A stretch of DNA of 64,000 nucleotides from Galeopsis tetrahit (lineage: Eukaryota; Streptophyta; Magnoliopsida; Lamiales; Lamiaceae). The notes beneath the pieces are model-generated. The model did no database searches. It was not told the DNA's origin and saw only the letters and a list, made by a program, of their open reading frames with translations. Of this stretch, positions 42,191 through 54,561 are shown piece by piece (positions within the stretch are counted from its first letter, which is position 1; every line of letters begins with the position of its first letter). The DNA lies in contig OY776119.1 in NCBI GenBank assembly GCA_963675135.1, positions 69,495,727 to 69,559,726 on the forward strand. The letters are read 5' to 3'. The position numbers and the translations under genes are program-made.

Positions 42191-45100
42191 CTAATCTGAA
42201 AGAGTACCTCCTTCTGGATTTGGAACGCAGAATGCATCAAGGAGTCTCTTGTGAATTAGACAGATATGGTCTTCATCTTCAATCTTCTCTTTATCTAGCA
42301 GCTCTTCTTCGAATTTCTTGATCTGATTATGATCAACTCTTTTACCTGAGCTGGTCATGGGACATTTCCATTCAGGAAATTCAGGAACAAGAATGTTGAA
42401 GTTAGCACCAGCAGAAATCCTCAAGATTAGATGCCACAACTTCCTGTGTTGTCCTTCCATGAACCTGTCAAATAAAGAATACAGTTCATCTTGACTTTCA
42501 GCATCACCATACTTCCTTATTATCCAATGATCAAGTTCCCATTGACTCTTCACTTCAATCCATTCAGCTCTATGCTCATTATCTATGAAGTGATCAATGA
42601 ACTTGTCTTCCATCTTGTCTTCATCAGCTTTCAACTTCTGCAGCCTTTCAATATGCTTAGTAATCTTCTTTTTGCTTGCATAATGAATCTCATCATCAGT
42701 AATTCTTTGTTTCTTCTCAACTGTAGCAGTAGCAGTAGGCTCTTCAATATCCAGCTTTCTCTTAACTCATCTGGTCTGAATCTCTGCTTCAGGAGACGCA
42801 ACAGCTTTGCCTTTATCTAATCTCTTCTGCTTTTCTGTCTCAGCATGCTCTAGATCTGCCTTCTTCACTAATATGCCTCTTTTAGGCCTTCTTAGTTCTT
42901 CAATCGCAGTAGCAGCAGCTTTCATCTCAGGTTCAGCACTAGCAGATTTCACAACTTCAACTTCAACTCTACTTGTCTCTTCCCCCTTTTTGGCTTCATC
43001 ACTTGCCTTAAGAGTGAAAAGAGAAGTAAAACGAGTCATCTCTTCTCTCAAAGCTTCCTTCATGGCTTCAGCAGCTGACTCAATGTGCATCTGATGTGAT
43101 TTCTCATGGCTCATCTTGTCTAATCTATCAGTAACCAGTTCCAACTTCCTTGTACATGAAACTAGTTCATCTTTTAAATGAGTAGCCGTCTGACGAAGAA
43201 GAGTATTCTGTGTAGTTAACTCATTTAGAACATCCCGAGAACGCACCAATTGATCTTGTGCTTCCCGTCTCTATTCATCAGCAATAGCAACTTTAACTCT
43301 GTAAAGTCTCTCCATTTTGCTTGACTCTTCAGCTAGTGATCGAGCAAACGAGATTGACCTCTTTTCTGAAAAATCAACCTGTTTCTTCAGAAAGTCTTCA
43401 AATTTAGCAAACATCTCTTCTCGGAAAGTTGAGTCCATCTTGTTGACTTCACCAACAAATAAGTCTCTGGATGTGTCAACAAGTGACTGATTCTGTTCAA
43501 CTAACACATCCTTCATTTTCAAGTTTAAGAACTGGTCTATGGCAGTATGAATAACACTTCTTAGATCCGTCTTTAACTCATCCAGAAACCTTTCTGGAAC
43601 AACTTGAGTAGAAATGGAAGTTCCAACAACTTCATCATCAAAGGCTTTGATCTCATCCTCATCAAACATCTCAGCATCCAGGAACTCATCATCTTCTTTA
43701 CCAAGCATGAGTGAGTCGACTTCATCTTCATCACTTTCAACAATTTCTTCCAATTGTTCTGAAGTCTGTACTGCCATCTCAGCTACCTCCGGCTTGATCT
43801 CGTCTTCCACCAGATCAGTCTGGGTTCTGACGTCAAATGCGAACACATCCTCAATGACACCATCCGGAATATTCAGCAACTTTTTGACTAAATCAACCAA
43901 GGCTTTGCGAGGGAATAGCTCGGAGTGATCCTTAACTCCACTATTTTCTTTCTGTTCCATCTCCCAATCCATAAAGTTGGAGATTCCGCCCTTGCCTTGA
44001 ATGACTTCAAAAAGATCATCCGTAGAAGACTTCTTCAACGCGAACCATGTGCAAATCCTGACTAGCTTCTCAAACTATTCAGAAGCTGTGTCGATGTCAA
44101 AAGTCGAGAGCGTCTTCTGCAGATTTCTTGAAACTCGAGCACGAATCCTCTTCTCTCGCAGACACATCGGGTAATATACCAGGGATTCAAATCTAACAGC
44201 AGACGGATCCTGAGTAGATGGGGTCTCTAACTCAGCTGTTGCAGTGGCAACTGGCGTCTTGTCTGAAGTAGATGGGTTGGAGGGTTCACCATATTCTGGT
44301 GAGGGAGAGGGAGTAAAGGCAGTGGTCTCTATGGGCTTTGATGTGGCTAGGTCAGGTATGACAACTGTAGGAGTATCAGTTGTATCTTATCTGGGAGTGA
44401 TTTGGGGATGACTGGCTCTAAGCGGTAATGCCGCCAGTACATGTGAAGTTGAGGATAAAGGACGAGGCCTAGATCGATGTGATCTAGCCTTGGTTCGAAC
44501 AGTAGAGAGAGAGAGAGAGAAGGAATTGACAAATTTTGTGAAGAGGTACCAACCTGGTGACTCGTCTCTTCTGGTGGAGGTGGGGTTCCAACTCTCACAA
44601 GAGTATACCTCTCAGGAACTTGGTCACTCGACTCCTTCTCGTGTAGCGACTCTTCATCTGATTGAGTCTTTTCCGAGTCGTCTGCACTGGACTCTGCTTC
44701 CTCAGGCCCAGCTTGTGAAGAACTCTCTGAATCCGCGTACGGCAACACTTCAGATTCATCAAATTGAACGTGCCTAGGAGCAGCTGGCCTTACAGCAGCT
44801 TGCTTCTTCAGTGCCTCTTTCTTTAAGTAGAACTTAAGAGGATGAAATGGCTTTCCCTTGCTCCAAGTAGTCTTGTTGGGCATCAAAAGTGGGAGTAAGA
44901 TGCTCAGCTTGTTACCATATCCAACTGCTTGAGACACTACCCAGTTCCGAGTATCAACATCCACCCTAACACTTCTTTCGAAGTGCATCATCCTGTCAGC
45001 TATCAACTTGAACCAATTACCCTCAGTGATTCCATCATAGATGGCTTCCATGATCCTTGTTTTGACTTGGGTAACTGAGTCATGAGACCCAGTGGCACAT

Positions 45101-45600
45101 AGAAGCATCTTGCTTGCTATGTCTAGTAGAGTGCGATATTTTTCCAATAGTTCACCCTTCTTGGCTGTAATAGCTTTACCATCCGGTTTCAACCTCATTT
45201 TCTTTCCACAGAAAATACTTAAATACCTCATCTCCTGTCCTTCAGCGTACTTTTCCACATCAATCGTTCTGATGGGCAACTTCAATCTTTCAAATAGAGC
45301 TTCACGAGTGATTTCCACTCGATTTGAACCGATAAATGATTCGATAACATCTCCCCTTCTGCTGGCGTTAGCATAGAATTCCAAAACTTCTTCCTCCAGA
45401 ACAACTTGAGGAAACGCCTCCAAGTAGGGTCTTAGACCGCATCTGGTACACTTGGTCAAGATTTCTGCATTTCCGACCGTATGATTTCCTTCGAAAAACA
45501 GAGATGGCTCAACATGCACCTTGTTGTCATTTATATATCTGCCTAGATCAAATGGTGCCTGAATGTTGGTGCTGACATCGTAGATAGATCGAATAGACAT
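42191..45600 (-). pseudogene. Sirevirus ORF3 (env-like), element C
   Basis: Minus-strand frames 45657-44347, 44038-43271, 43249-42767 and 42634-42191. The probable start is the ATG at 45600 ('MSIRSIYDVSTNIQAPFDLG'). The N-terminal part is globular ('CTRCGLRPYLEAFPQVVLEE', 'EKYRTLLDIASKMLL'), followed by a Ser/Glu-rich linker, a broken stretch near 44350-44040, an acidic and coiled-coil-like region, a Lys/Glu-rich segment and the C-terminal module 'AEWIEVKSQWELDHWIIRKY'. The layout matches the plus-strand copies, although sequence identity is low outside a few blocks. At the site where the copies at 4252 and 20469 carry TGA, this copy has an Arg codon. A microsatellite of 'gagaga' near 44507 lies at one break. 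Confidence 0.7.
42980..42991 (-). other. PPT-like purine tract inside ORF3, element C
   Basis: The minus strand reads AAAAAGGGGGAA after GAAGCC, codons for Lys-Lys-Gly-Glu. It is identical to the same element's terminal PPT at 41994-42005, about 1 kb upstream of it. Confidence 0.6.
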
Positions 45601-46523
45601 GTTAAATGATTTGTAATGAACACGAAAGTAGATTATGCAGGAAATCACTGTTAGCAAGTAGTAGAGGAGTTATGAAACGTGAGGCAAGATGTGTACAAGT
45701 ATTGGGTTTTGTTTAAAAACTGAATTTTTGATCCAACGGTCAAGATCGAAGGATTAGATCCAACGGTTAAGACCTTTGGCATTCGGTTACGGAACCGAGA
45801 CGAAAGTGTGTTTTGATTTTGTAAAAATTGAGAACCACCTCTCCTATTGGTAGAAAGAGGAGTGTACTCATCTGACCTAACATATTCATATTTTGCCGCG
45901 AACTGAATGTGTACACCTCATTAACTGGGGGTGTATAAATCCAATTCTAGGATATTCAAATTTTAACACTGTCAAATTACTTTAACACCTTTAATTTGTT
46001 TCGAATAAACACAAACACATTTAAATCAAAGAAAAACTTAGCTTGTCTGTTCGAGTCCATCCAGAACAGATGAGTAGATCTAATCTTCATAAGGCGAGTA
46101 GACTTAATTTCACAAGACGAGTAGTCTTATGAGTACTAGTCGAGTTCTCCCTTCGACTGTGCGTGTCTATTCTGAACGTCGAACAACTTTATGTACCTGT
46201 CTTATTTTGTACGACAGATAGTAGAGTAGAATATTTCGAATGAATATTAATTTAAGTCAATGATCAAAGTTCAAACAAGATGACTGTTACAAAACTAAAG
46301 AGTCAACATAAGGATCTTTAAGAAATCAAGGATTCCCCCTTAAATGTTTATTCCCTTAGTATTACCCTCAGCTTTACCAGCTTCCTCATCGGGTTGTTTG
46401 GTCAACTTGTCTGACCTTGTATACCTGTCTGTTGAGTGAGTAGATGAGTGCTCTGTGCCTTTTGTGGTAACTTGTCTATTTCTCCTTTCTTCTTAAGACT
46501 GTACATGTCTGGTTAGTACATCT
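45601..46523 (-). other. Spacer between pol and ORF3, element C
   Basis: Non-coding. It contains a PPT-like tract on the minus strand at 46332-46342 (taagggggaat), like those after pol in elements 1 and 2. 'gatccaacggt' occurs twice near 45730-45765. No clear TATA box was found before the ATG at 45600, unlike elements 1 and 2. Confidence 0.5.
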
Positions 46524-47603
46524 CTACATACTAGTAGGATCAAGATCAATTAGTCCTAGACTAATGCATAATTCACAAAATCGGGCCTCAGCTAATGGTT
46601 TTGTGAAAATATCAGCTCTTTGAAAATCAGTATGAATCTTTTCCATGCGAATATCCTTCTTTTCTACATGATCACGTATGAAATGGTGTTTCACATCAAC
46701 ATGCTTACAACGTGTGTGCAGAACAGGATTTTGTGTAATGGCAATAGCACTATTACTATCACAGAATATAGGAACATTTGATTCACAAATATTATAATCT
46801 CTAAGTTGTTGAATAAGCCATAATAATTGACTACAACAACTACCAGCAGCCATGTACTCGGCTTCAGTAGTAGAGGTAGCAACACTTGTCTGCTTTTTCG
46901 AAAACCATGAAATGAGTTTTGTGCCTTAGAATTGACAAGAACCAGATGTAGATTTCCTATCTATTCTACAACCACCAAAATCAGAATCAAAGTAGCCACT
47001 TAGAGATAAATCATCATTTGAAGGATACCATATACCACGATTGATGGTTCCTTTCAAATATTTCAATATCCTTTTAGTGGTTTCCATATGACTCTCTTTT
47101 GGATTAGCTTGAAAACGAGCACATACACCAATAGAAAATGCAATATCAGGTCTACTAGCAGTCAAGTAGAGTAATGAACCAATAAGACCACGGTAATGAG
47201 TTTGATCAGTACATTTACCATTCTCGTCTGGATCCATCCTGTAAGTAGGTTGCATAGGTACTCCAGAAGATTTACATGTCTTAATACCATACTTGTCTAG
47301 TAGATTACGAGTATATTTTGCTTGATTTATGAAAATCCCTTCTGGGGTCTGTTTTACTTGAAGTCCAAGAAAGTAATTCATTTCACCCATCATAGACATC
47401 TCAAATTTACTTTGCATGAGTGTTGAAAAACTTTCACTCAGCTTTTTGTTAGGTGATCCAAAAATGATGTCATCTACGTAAATTTGGACGAGTAAAATGT
47501 CTTTCCCTTCTTGTCTTCTGAACAAGGTTCTATCTACTTTGCCCTTAGTAAAACCATTTTCTAATAGAAATTGAGAAAGAGTATCATACCAGGCTCTTGG
47601 AGC
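46524..47603 (-). pseudogene. pol C-terminal part (RT end, RNase H), element C
   Basis: Continues the pol frame after the TAA at 47604. RT has 'YVDDIIFGSPNKKLSESFS', 'MGEMNYFLGLQVKQ' and 'GSLLYLTASRPDIAF'. RNase H has 'SGCRIDRKSTSG'-type text and, after a second TAA at 46926 ('SCQF' stop), 'MAAGSCCSQLLWL', 'IFCDSNSAI', 'HHFIRDHVEKKDI' and 'RADIFTKPL'. It ends 'IDLDPTSM' at 46524. Both stops fall in the same reading frame as the flanking code, so they are simple nonsense changes rather than frameshifts. Confidence 0.88.
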
Positions 47604-49811
47604 TTACTTTAGTCCATATAAGGCCTTCTTTAATTTGTATACCTGATTACCTTTGACTTCGAAACCTGGGGGTTGTTCAACATACACTTCTTCCGCAAGA
47701 ATACCGTTAAGAAATGCACTTTTAACATCCATTTGATATACAGTAAATTTCATGTAAGCAGCATATGCAAGAAACAATCGAATTGCTTCTAGTCTAGCAA
47801 CAGGAGCATATGTTTCATCATAATCTATGCCTTCAGCTTGTGAATAGCCTTGAGCGACTAGTCTAGCCTTATTACGAACAACTACATCATTCTCATCTTT
47901 CTTATTCTTGAAAATCCATCGAGTGCCAACTACATTATGATGTGTCGGTCTATCGACAAGTTCCCAGACGTCGTTTTGAACAAACTGATTCAACTCGTCT
48001 TGCATAGCAATGATCCAATTACTATCAGCCAATGCCTCATTAATGGTTTTAGGCTCGATAGATGAGAGGAAACAACACCAGCAAAACAGAGATGGACTAG
48101 ATTGTTCTTGCGACTCAAAGAGTTGTCGTCTAGTCTTCACACCAACAGTAGAGTCACCAATAATATTTTCAGTATTATGTGCTGATTTCCATGTATTTCT
48201 ATTCTTAACTATAGTACTATCATCTATATCATGTACAGCATCATGCATGTCAACATCATTATCATCAGAAGATTTAATAGGAGTAGACGAGTCGACTAGT
48301 TTAGGCATGTCAACTGGTCTAGTAGAGTTACCTTGAGCACTTACCTTCTTCTGGTCATCTGACTCGAGAGCTTTCATGAATGGATTGTATGCTTGAACGG
48401 ATTCATATATCTCTGAATCTTTGTCAGATTCGATAGTTAGCTCAGTAACTTTCTCACTGATCTTGTTGGCAGACGTGTCCTGTTGAGATTCTTCAAAAAC
48501 CACATGTGGAGTTTCTTCCACACATAGGGTAGAGTAGTTGAATACTCTGAATGCTTTGCTAGTTGAGGAGTATCCTAAGAATATCCCCTCGTCTGCTTTA
48601 ACATCAAATGCATTTAACTTGCTTTTCCCATTGTTATGTATAAAACACTTACATCCAAATATATGAAAATATGAAACTCTGGGTTTTCTACCTTTCCATA
48701 CCTCATAGGGTGTCTTACCTAGTGCTTTATTGATAGCACTTCTGTTTTGTGAGTGGCATGCAGTATTGATAGATTCTGCCCAAAACTTCTGAGGCGTATT
48801 ATACTCTGTCAGCATGGTCCTGCAGGCCTCCTTAAGAGTTCTGTTCCTTCGCTCTGCTACTCCATTTTGTTGTGGTGTCCTTGCTGCACTAGTAAGGTGC
48901 TGGATGCCACGCTTAGAACAAAAATCTTTAATATAGCAGTTAATGAATTCAGTACCCTTGTCACTACGGATCTTGACAATTGACCGATTCTTCTCAACCT
49001 GTAACTTCTTCAACAGATCAGGCAAAAGTGTTTGTGTATCACTCTTCTTGTGTAAGAAGACTACCCAAGTGAACTTAGAATAGTCGTCTACCACAACAAG
49101 TGTGTACCTTCTACCGTTCAAAGTTGGAGGAGTTATTGGGCCATGTAAGTCCATATGTAGAAGTTCAAGAACTCTACTAGTTGAGAGGGATGGAATAGAT
49201 TTAAAAGAACCCTTTACCTGTTTACCTTTTTGACAGGATGTGCATACATGTAACTTATAGTAGACTTCATTGGGAATACCTTCCACAAGGTAGTCTCTGG
49301 CTATCTTATTAAGAACCTTAAAGTTTAGATGACAGAGGCGTCTATGCCAGAGCCAGCCAAGTTCTTTCGGATTCTTAGTAAGTAGACAGGTGTCCCTCGG
49401 ACAACTGTTCCAGTTCACTATGTACACACTTCCTTGTCTTATGCCGACCAGTAGGACTGTGTGTGTCCTTTTGTCAATGATTTCACATTTGCGACTCTTG
49501 AACTGCACCTTGTATCCACGATCACAAAATTGTGAAACAGAGAGTAAATTGTATTTCAAGCCTTCAACATATGAGACGTCTTGAATTTCTATGTCTATGT
49601 CTCCATTCCGAATGTAACCAAATCCTTTAGTAACAGCAGTGGAGCTATCACCAAATATCACTTTTGGTCCTTCTTGCTCATGGTAGCTTGATAAGAGAGT
49701 CTTGGTACCAGTCATGTGGTGCGAACAGCCACTGTCTATGTACCAAGTTTCTCCTGTTGAGCCACCCTTCTTGTATAGATCGAGTCGACCCTGCAATAGA
49801 TGATATTTCAT
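47604..49811 (-). CDS. pol N-terminal part (protease, integrase, RT start), element C
   Basis: 735 codons open. Aspartic protease motif DSG at residues 26-28 ('WYIDSGCSHHMTG'). Pre-integrase zinc-binding region with 'WHRRLCHLNF' (about 152) and 'CTSCQKGKQ' (about 190). Integrase core with 'LLHMDLHGP' (about 217), 'RSDKGTEF' (about 280) and 'QQNGVAERRNRT' (about 313), giving the D-D-E residues. RT begins near 615 ('ARLVAQGYSQAEGIDYDET', 'QMDVKSAFLNG'), and the frame stops at 'LYGLK', where related copies have a Gln codon. Protease and integrase appear complete. The frame begins 20 bases after the gag stop in a different phase, so expression would have needed a frameshift, or the phase was lost by mutation. 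Confidence 0.9.
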   Translation of the reverse strand: MKYHLLQGRLDLYKKGGSTGETWYIDSGCSHHMTGTKTLLSSYHEQEGPKVIFGDSSTAVTKGFGYIRNGDIDIEIQDVSYVEGLKYNLLSVSQFCDRGYKVQFKSRKCEIIDKRTHTVLLVGIRQGSVYIVNWNSCPRDTCLLTKNPKELGWLWHRRLCHLNFKVLNKIARDYLVEGIPNEVYYKLHVCTSCQKGKQVKGSFKSIPSLSTSRVLELLHMDLHGPITPPTLNGRRYTLVVVDDYSKFTWVVFLHKKSDTQTLLPDLLKKLQVEKNRSIVKIRSDKGTEFINCYIKDFCSKRGIQHLTSAARTPQQNGVAERRNRTLKEACRTMLTEYNTPQKFWAESINTACHSQNRSAINKALGKTPYEVWKGRKPRVSYFHIFGCKCFIHNNGKSKLNAFDVKADEGIFLGYSSTSKAFRVFNYSTLCVEETPHVVFEESQQDTSANKISEKVTELTIESDKDSEIYESVQAYNPFMKALESDDQKKVSAQGNSTRPVDMPKLVDSSTPIKSSDDNDVDMHDAVHDIDDSTIVKNRNTWKSAHNTENIIGDSTVGVKTRRQLFESQEQSSPSLFCWCCFLSSIEPKTINEALADSNWIIAMQDELNQFVQNDVWELVDRPTHHNVVGTRWIFKNKKDENDVVVRNKARLVAQGYSQAEGIDYDETYAPVARLEAIRLFLAYAAYMKFTVYQMDVKSAFLNGILAEEVYVEQPPGFEVKGNQVYKLKKALYGLK

Positions 49812-49831
49812 AATTTAGGTACCCTCCTTGT

Positions 49832-52375
49832 TTATTGGGGTCCTTGGGGGTTAGTCGAGTTCAATGGAATCCAAATGTACATTGGAGTCCTGAACAAGTT
49901 TAATCTTCTAAGCTTTCGACCATATTTGTTGCAAAATAAGACCTTGTTGTCCTTATCTGGCCTATCAGTCGAGTTCGGGTCTACTCTTTGGAGATAGCCT
50001 TTTGACTTAATCTCTACTTGAGCAGGCACTTGTCTATGATAGTCAGAGTAAGGTTTGTATGCATTAGGTCTATACGGTTTATAGACATGTTTAGGTCTTT
50101 CTTCTCCTTCGATATCATATGACAAAGGTGGAGGATATAGAACAGCTTGTGTACGATATTTTGGATCTTCCTGTCTAGGTCTAGACGAGTAGAGTTGAGA
50201 CTGCCTTATAAAAGGAGGTCTAGACTCTTGTCGTCTAGTCTGTACTTGTCTAGTACTCGTCTCCTCAGGATACCAATCCTCGTATCTGACCTGATTTGGT
50301 CGTCCACGATTCCTAGTCCTTTGTTGACTTGTCTTAAACGAAACAGGCTTGTTGTTAACTTTCTTTTTACCTCCTTTGGTAATTGGAATGTTAACTCGAG
50401 CTTGTTTTGGTACAGTACCTTTAGTTGGAGTGTCAATATCGTATATCATTGGTTCTTTTCCTTTATCATTAGTCAAAGAGCTTGGGATGAAAATAGTAGG
50501 GTTCTTAGGAACTAGAGTAGACGAGCTTGATGTCTCAGCACCTATGCCTGTCTTGTCAGCAGGAGCCCTATACCTATCCGACAATTCAAGATTAACCTTT
50601 GAAGAGTTAACCAGGTCAGTAAGTTTAAGGTCTAAAGTGACAACCTCGGTTTCTAAGAACTTATTACGTTCTTCAAGCTTTTTGAACTTGTTTTGTAAAA
50701 CATTGAATTCATGTTTCTCAGTAGCATGTGTCTTAAGTAGGTCTTGATACAACTTGTCTGTCAATGCACACTTGTCTTTGAGTTGTCTCAACTCTTCTTG
50801 CAAGCGTTCATTTAGGACTGTTATATTAGGATCTACTTTAGACTGGGCTTCCTTAAGATCAATGATTTCTTGTCTTAAGATGATGTTTTCGTCACTGACT
50901 TCAATGAATGCCTTGTTGGCAAGTAGGAGGCCGTCTTCAACTGCACTAGTAGAGTGCTGAAGACTACTCCCTACTTTGCTACTGGCAGTGTCACTTTCAT
51001 CAGATTCTGATTCATCACAAGATTGAAAAGATGTAGCAGATGATACCTCTTGGTCGATTTTAGCCATGCAGCATAGACCATCATCTACTATGAAGGCTTC
51101 ATCGTGATCTTGTTCAGACGAGTAGCTAGATGAGGATGATGGCAACTCGTCTGAGTCAGAGTCAGAGTCATCATTGGCCATCATTACCTTCTTACCACGG
51201 TTGTATCTTCTTTCCCTTCGTGCTTTGCGTTCTTCTCGATCATCGGTACTCAGGTCTCGACATTCATATATGTAGTGACCTGGCTTCTCACAGTTATAGC
51301 ACAAGATATCATTAGTAGCCTTTTTAATAGGAGAGTTGTTCCTTCGTTTATCACGTCTATCAGAACGAGTAATCTTCCTACCATCAGACTCTCTATCTTG
51401 TCTGTTACCTTTCGAGACTTCGTCTCTCCTTTCGGACGAGTTTCGGTCTCGTCTGGTCTCAGACGAGTTCTTAGAAGCAGACCCTCTATGCTCTCTATAG
51501 AACTTCTTATATCTTCCGAAACGTTTATTCAGCCTATCAAACTTTCTAACCATGAGGCTTACCTGATCCTTCAGACTAAGATCAGTATCTAACTCGTCTT
51601 TCACAGAAGTAGACCTAGTTTTAGACTTAGACCTGTCTACTTTAGACGAACTAGCCTTAAAAGCAACGTTCTTAGACACGACATGTTCTCTGTCACTGCT
51701 TACTATGGGTTCATCTTCGTCTAGATCAAACTCATGGGCCTTTAGAGTTTGAAACATGGTTTCTGCTGTCCATAAGTCTATATCTTGGGTATTCTTAACA
51801 AGCATTTTTACCATTTTCCATCGACTATCAAGGCTTTTGAGAATCCTAAGATTGATTTCACGTGGAGTATAAGATTTACCAAGGACTTCCAAGTCATTCA
51901 TGATTTTGGTAAAACGAGTATCCAACTGGTCTATTGTTTCACCAGTTTTCATATGAAATGATTCGAATCTTTGGACTGCAGTGGAAAGCTTGCTTTCTTT
52001 GATTAGGGATGTCCCTTCACAAATGATAGCTAAGCGATCCCACATTTCTTTGGCAGTTTTACATTTTAACACTTTTCCCAGATACTCGTTAGGAAGAGTG
52101 TGTAAGATGTAATTCTTGGCCAAGCTATCCAAATTATTCTGTCTCATTTCTTCTGAGGTTAGTTCTGACCTTGGTTTCTTGACGAGTGTACCCACGGGTT
52201 GATTTGTGTCAAGGGCAGCAGTATTGGGGATCATGGTCACAATTGGACCTTCAGTGATGACGGAGATCATTAAGTCGTGAGTGGAACTGAAGATAGCTTC
52301 CATCCTTAGCTTCCAATAGTCATAGTCTTGAACCTGAAACTTAGGTTACTTGTTAGCGCTGATCTCAAGAGACAT
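49832..52375 (-). pseudogene. gag, element C
   Basis: The likely original start is the ATG at 52375 ('MSLEISANK'). Codon 10 is a TAA where the homologous gag at 28006 has Leu, so the open frame now runs from the next ATG at 52303 (823 codons). Copia gag core: 'EEMRQNNLDSLAKNYILHT', 'MWDRLAIICEGTSLIKESK' and 'QLDTRFTKIMNDLEVLGKS'. It is followed by an Arg/Lys/Ser-rich stretch, a CCHC knuckle 'CYNCEKPGHYIYEC' near residue 337, acidic Ser-rich text, a coiled-coil-like region and a basic C-terminal tail. The length of over 820 codons before the frame ends is long for copia gag but usual for Sire elements (family knowledge). Confidence 0.88.
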
Positions 52376-52560
52376 GATTTCAAGAAATAAGTGCTAAGTA
52401 GAGTTATGATCAAGAATAACAGATAAGTCAAGAACAGGGAGCACGAAACAGATATAACAAGAATATTTGATCAAAAACACGTATACAAGAACAATCAAAG
52501 AACAAGACTTCACCCTAAGTCTTAAGTCGGTTATCAAGAAACAGCAGTTCGAAAACTACT

Positions 52561-52572
52561 GCTCTGATACCA
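52561..52572 (-). other. PBS of element C, initiator-Met tRNA type
   Basis: The minus strand reads TGGTATCAGAGC, two bases from the LTR edge at 52575, followed by 'agtagttttcg'. Confidence 0.92.
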
Positions 52573-52574
52573 CT

Positions 52575-53876
52575 TGTAGGTCCCTAAGTTGAGTTAATAT
52601 CGAGGGAAGCTAAAGAAAATGTCTAGAGGGGGGTGAATAGACTTTTCTAAAATCTTTCGATATATCAGAATTACAATGTGCGGAATACGAAATTAACAAT
52701 GAGCCCAATTAAAGTTTATACTCAACTTAATTCGAGAACTCTGTTTTATGTATACTCAGCTAGTCTAGTTCAGTTATGTAATTCAATTAACTAAACAATT
52801 AATCAATTAAACAACAAACAAAACAGTAAAGTAAATCAAACACGAGATTTATAGTGGTTCGACAACTTGTCTACATCCACTCTCACAAACCCAGTTGTGA
52901 TGTTTCCACTAAACTCTTCCGATCGAGTACAAGTGTATGTTCCTGTCTTTAAAGTCCCAAGAAGAAGACTTAGATCTTCAACAGACTATACCTCCAGATA
53001 TGTCTACGATCTAACTAGAAATTTTACAAGTATCTAGCACCTTGAAAAATAACAAAACAAAACTAAAAACTTCTCTGATCTTCAGTAGTAGCCTTCTTAA
53101 TTCTTCACTTGTCTTCTGGCTTCTATCTGAACTTCAATCAACTCTGAGAGTAAACTTCGAATATATCTTTACTTTGAGTATGTAGATTTTCAGTGTATCA
53201 GTCGTCTTCAAATAATCACCACCATGAAGTATTTATAAACTTCTGAAATCAAGAACTAATCAGTTGTAACCAACTTTTCTTGATAACTACCTTCAACTGA
53301 ATCTTCTTATCCATATACGCGTTTCTTGTTGTGAATTAGTTATTCCATAACTAACTTCTATATCTTTATCTTTTCACGCGCTTCTAACTAACTATCTTCT
53401 CGTTGACTTGTCTTGAGTAGACTTGTATGTACTTGTCTTGTCTTGTAGTCCTCCTGTCTTGAGTAGTAGACTTCAACTCTTCTTGTCTGGTCTTCCTTGT
53501 TCAATCAGTAGACTATACTAAACCTATCAAGACTATTACATTACTTTAAGCTTTCATAATACAAGCTTAGTCAACTTATAAACTATACAATAAAACTAAT
53601 CTATTACATATAAAAACATCATGAGCTCTATACAACATTTAAATAGCTCAGTAACAAACTTAAAGAAATACTGTAAACACATATGAAGTACTTATATAAC
53701 TGTACTTATCTTTTCATGTGAACTTATGTGAACTCTACTGGTCTTGTACAAGATGACTTAACTCAACTAGACTAGATCAGTCAACACTTAGAAAATATTC
53801 ATACTACTTTTGGCTTTATCAAAACTTCATCTTTTATTCATCATTTAGGACTTATTCTAGGATTCATATCCCAACA
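52575..53876 (-). repeat. 5' LTR of element C
   Basis: 1302 bp. The minus strand starts TGTTGGGATATGAATCC and ends 'agggacctaca'. TATAAATA candidate at 53230-53237. It carries the ~192 bp missing from the 3' LTR, including several 'cttgtcttg' repeats. Confidence 0.92.
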
Positions 53877-54480
53877 AAGGGCTCAAAATTATACACTTCA
53901 ATTGCTCATTTTCGAGTAAGATCAGAACATGTTAAATCATAATACAAGCCCTAGATTCTGACATGACATTATAAAAGTAGTGGAAATAATTGTCAAAGAT
54001 CATTTCCTCAAACAAAACAAAAAAATATTTCTAATGCCACCCTGTTTCCAATATTTTCTATTAAAAAATAAAGCATAATGATTCCTGAAATGTAGCACGA
54101 AAGGAGTAATAAACACCTAATTCTTTCTGATGAGATGTCGATGAGTATAAAATTGTATGCAAGACCTATTATTCTGCTATTTTATTCAGGGAATGGTATA
54201 AAATAAGCAAATCTAGATTGAATCACAAATAACCACAAAACACCAACACCAAGGATAACATTTCACATAACTACAAAGTAATCACACATTTGTATAATCA
54301 GATTGACAAAACATTCTTATTGTATGTTCCATTTATCGGTTTGTAGCGATAATTGGGATGTTTTATATGATCTGCATTTACAGAATACAACATTAACATA
54401 CCATAGAAAGATTTTTGTTTAAATTATTTTGAATGTGTGATATAATATGTAGCATATTATTGTGGACAAACTAAGAAACT
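53877..54480. other. A/T-rich interval, no gene seen
   Basis: No ORF of note, no repeat structure and no continuation of the hAT copy cut at 40881. The origin of this flank is unknown. Confidence 0.4.
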
Positions 54481-54561
54481 GAGTGACAAGTGAGTGTATA
54501 TTTAGGCCGGGAAAACGAATTTTATTTTTTATAATTAACAAACAGGGGCTTCTATAGAAAA

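Larger units (their letters stand above)
40882..53876 (-). mobile_element. Nearly full-length Sire (Sirevirus) element with ORF3, element C
   Basis: 12,995 bp, read on the minus strand: 5' LTR 52575-53876, PBS, gag, pol with protease, integrase, RT and RNase H, spacer with PPT-like tract, ORF3, terminal PPT, 3' LTR 40882-41991. It is the only Sire copy in the window with both LTRs. It is dead: a stop early in gag, a frame change between gag and pol, two stops in pol and several breaks in ORF3. The 5-bp flanks differ (gtagg on the left, aaggg on the right), so no target duplication is seen. Confidence 0.92.

Noticed and set aside
53877..53881. Target duplication for element C
   Set aside because: Left gtagg and right aaggg match at only three of five positions.
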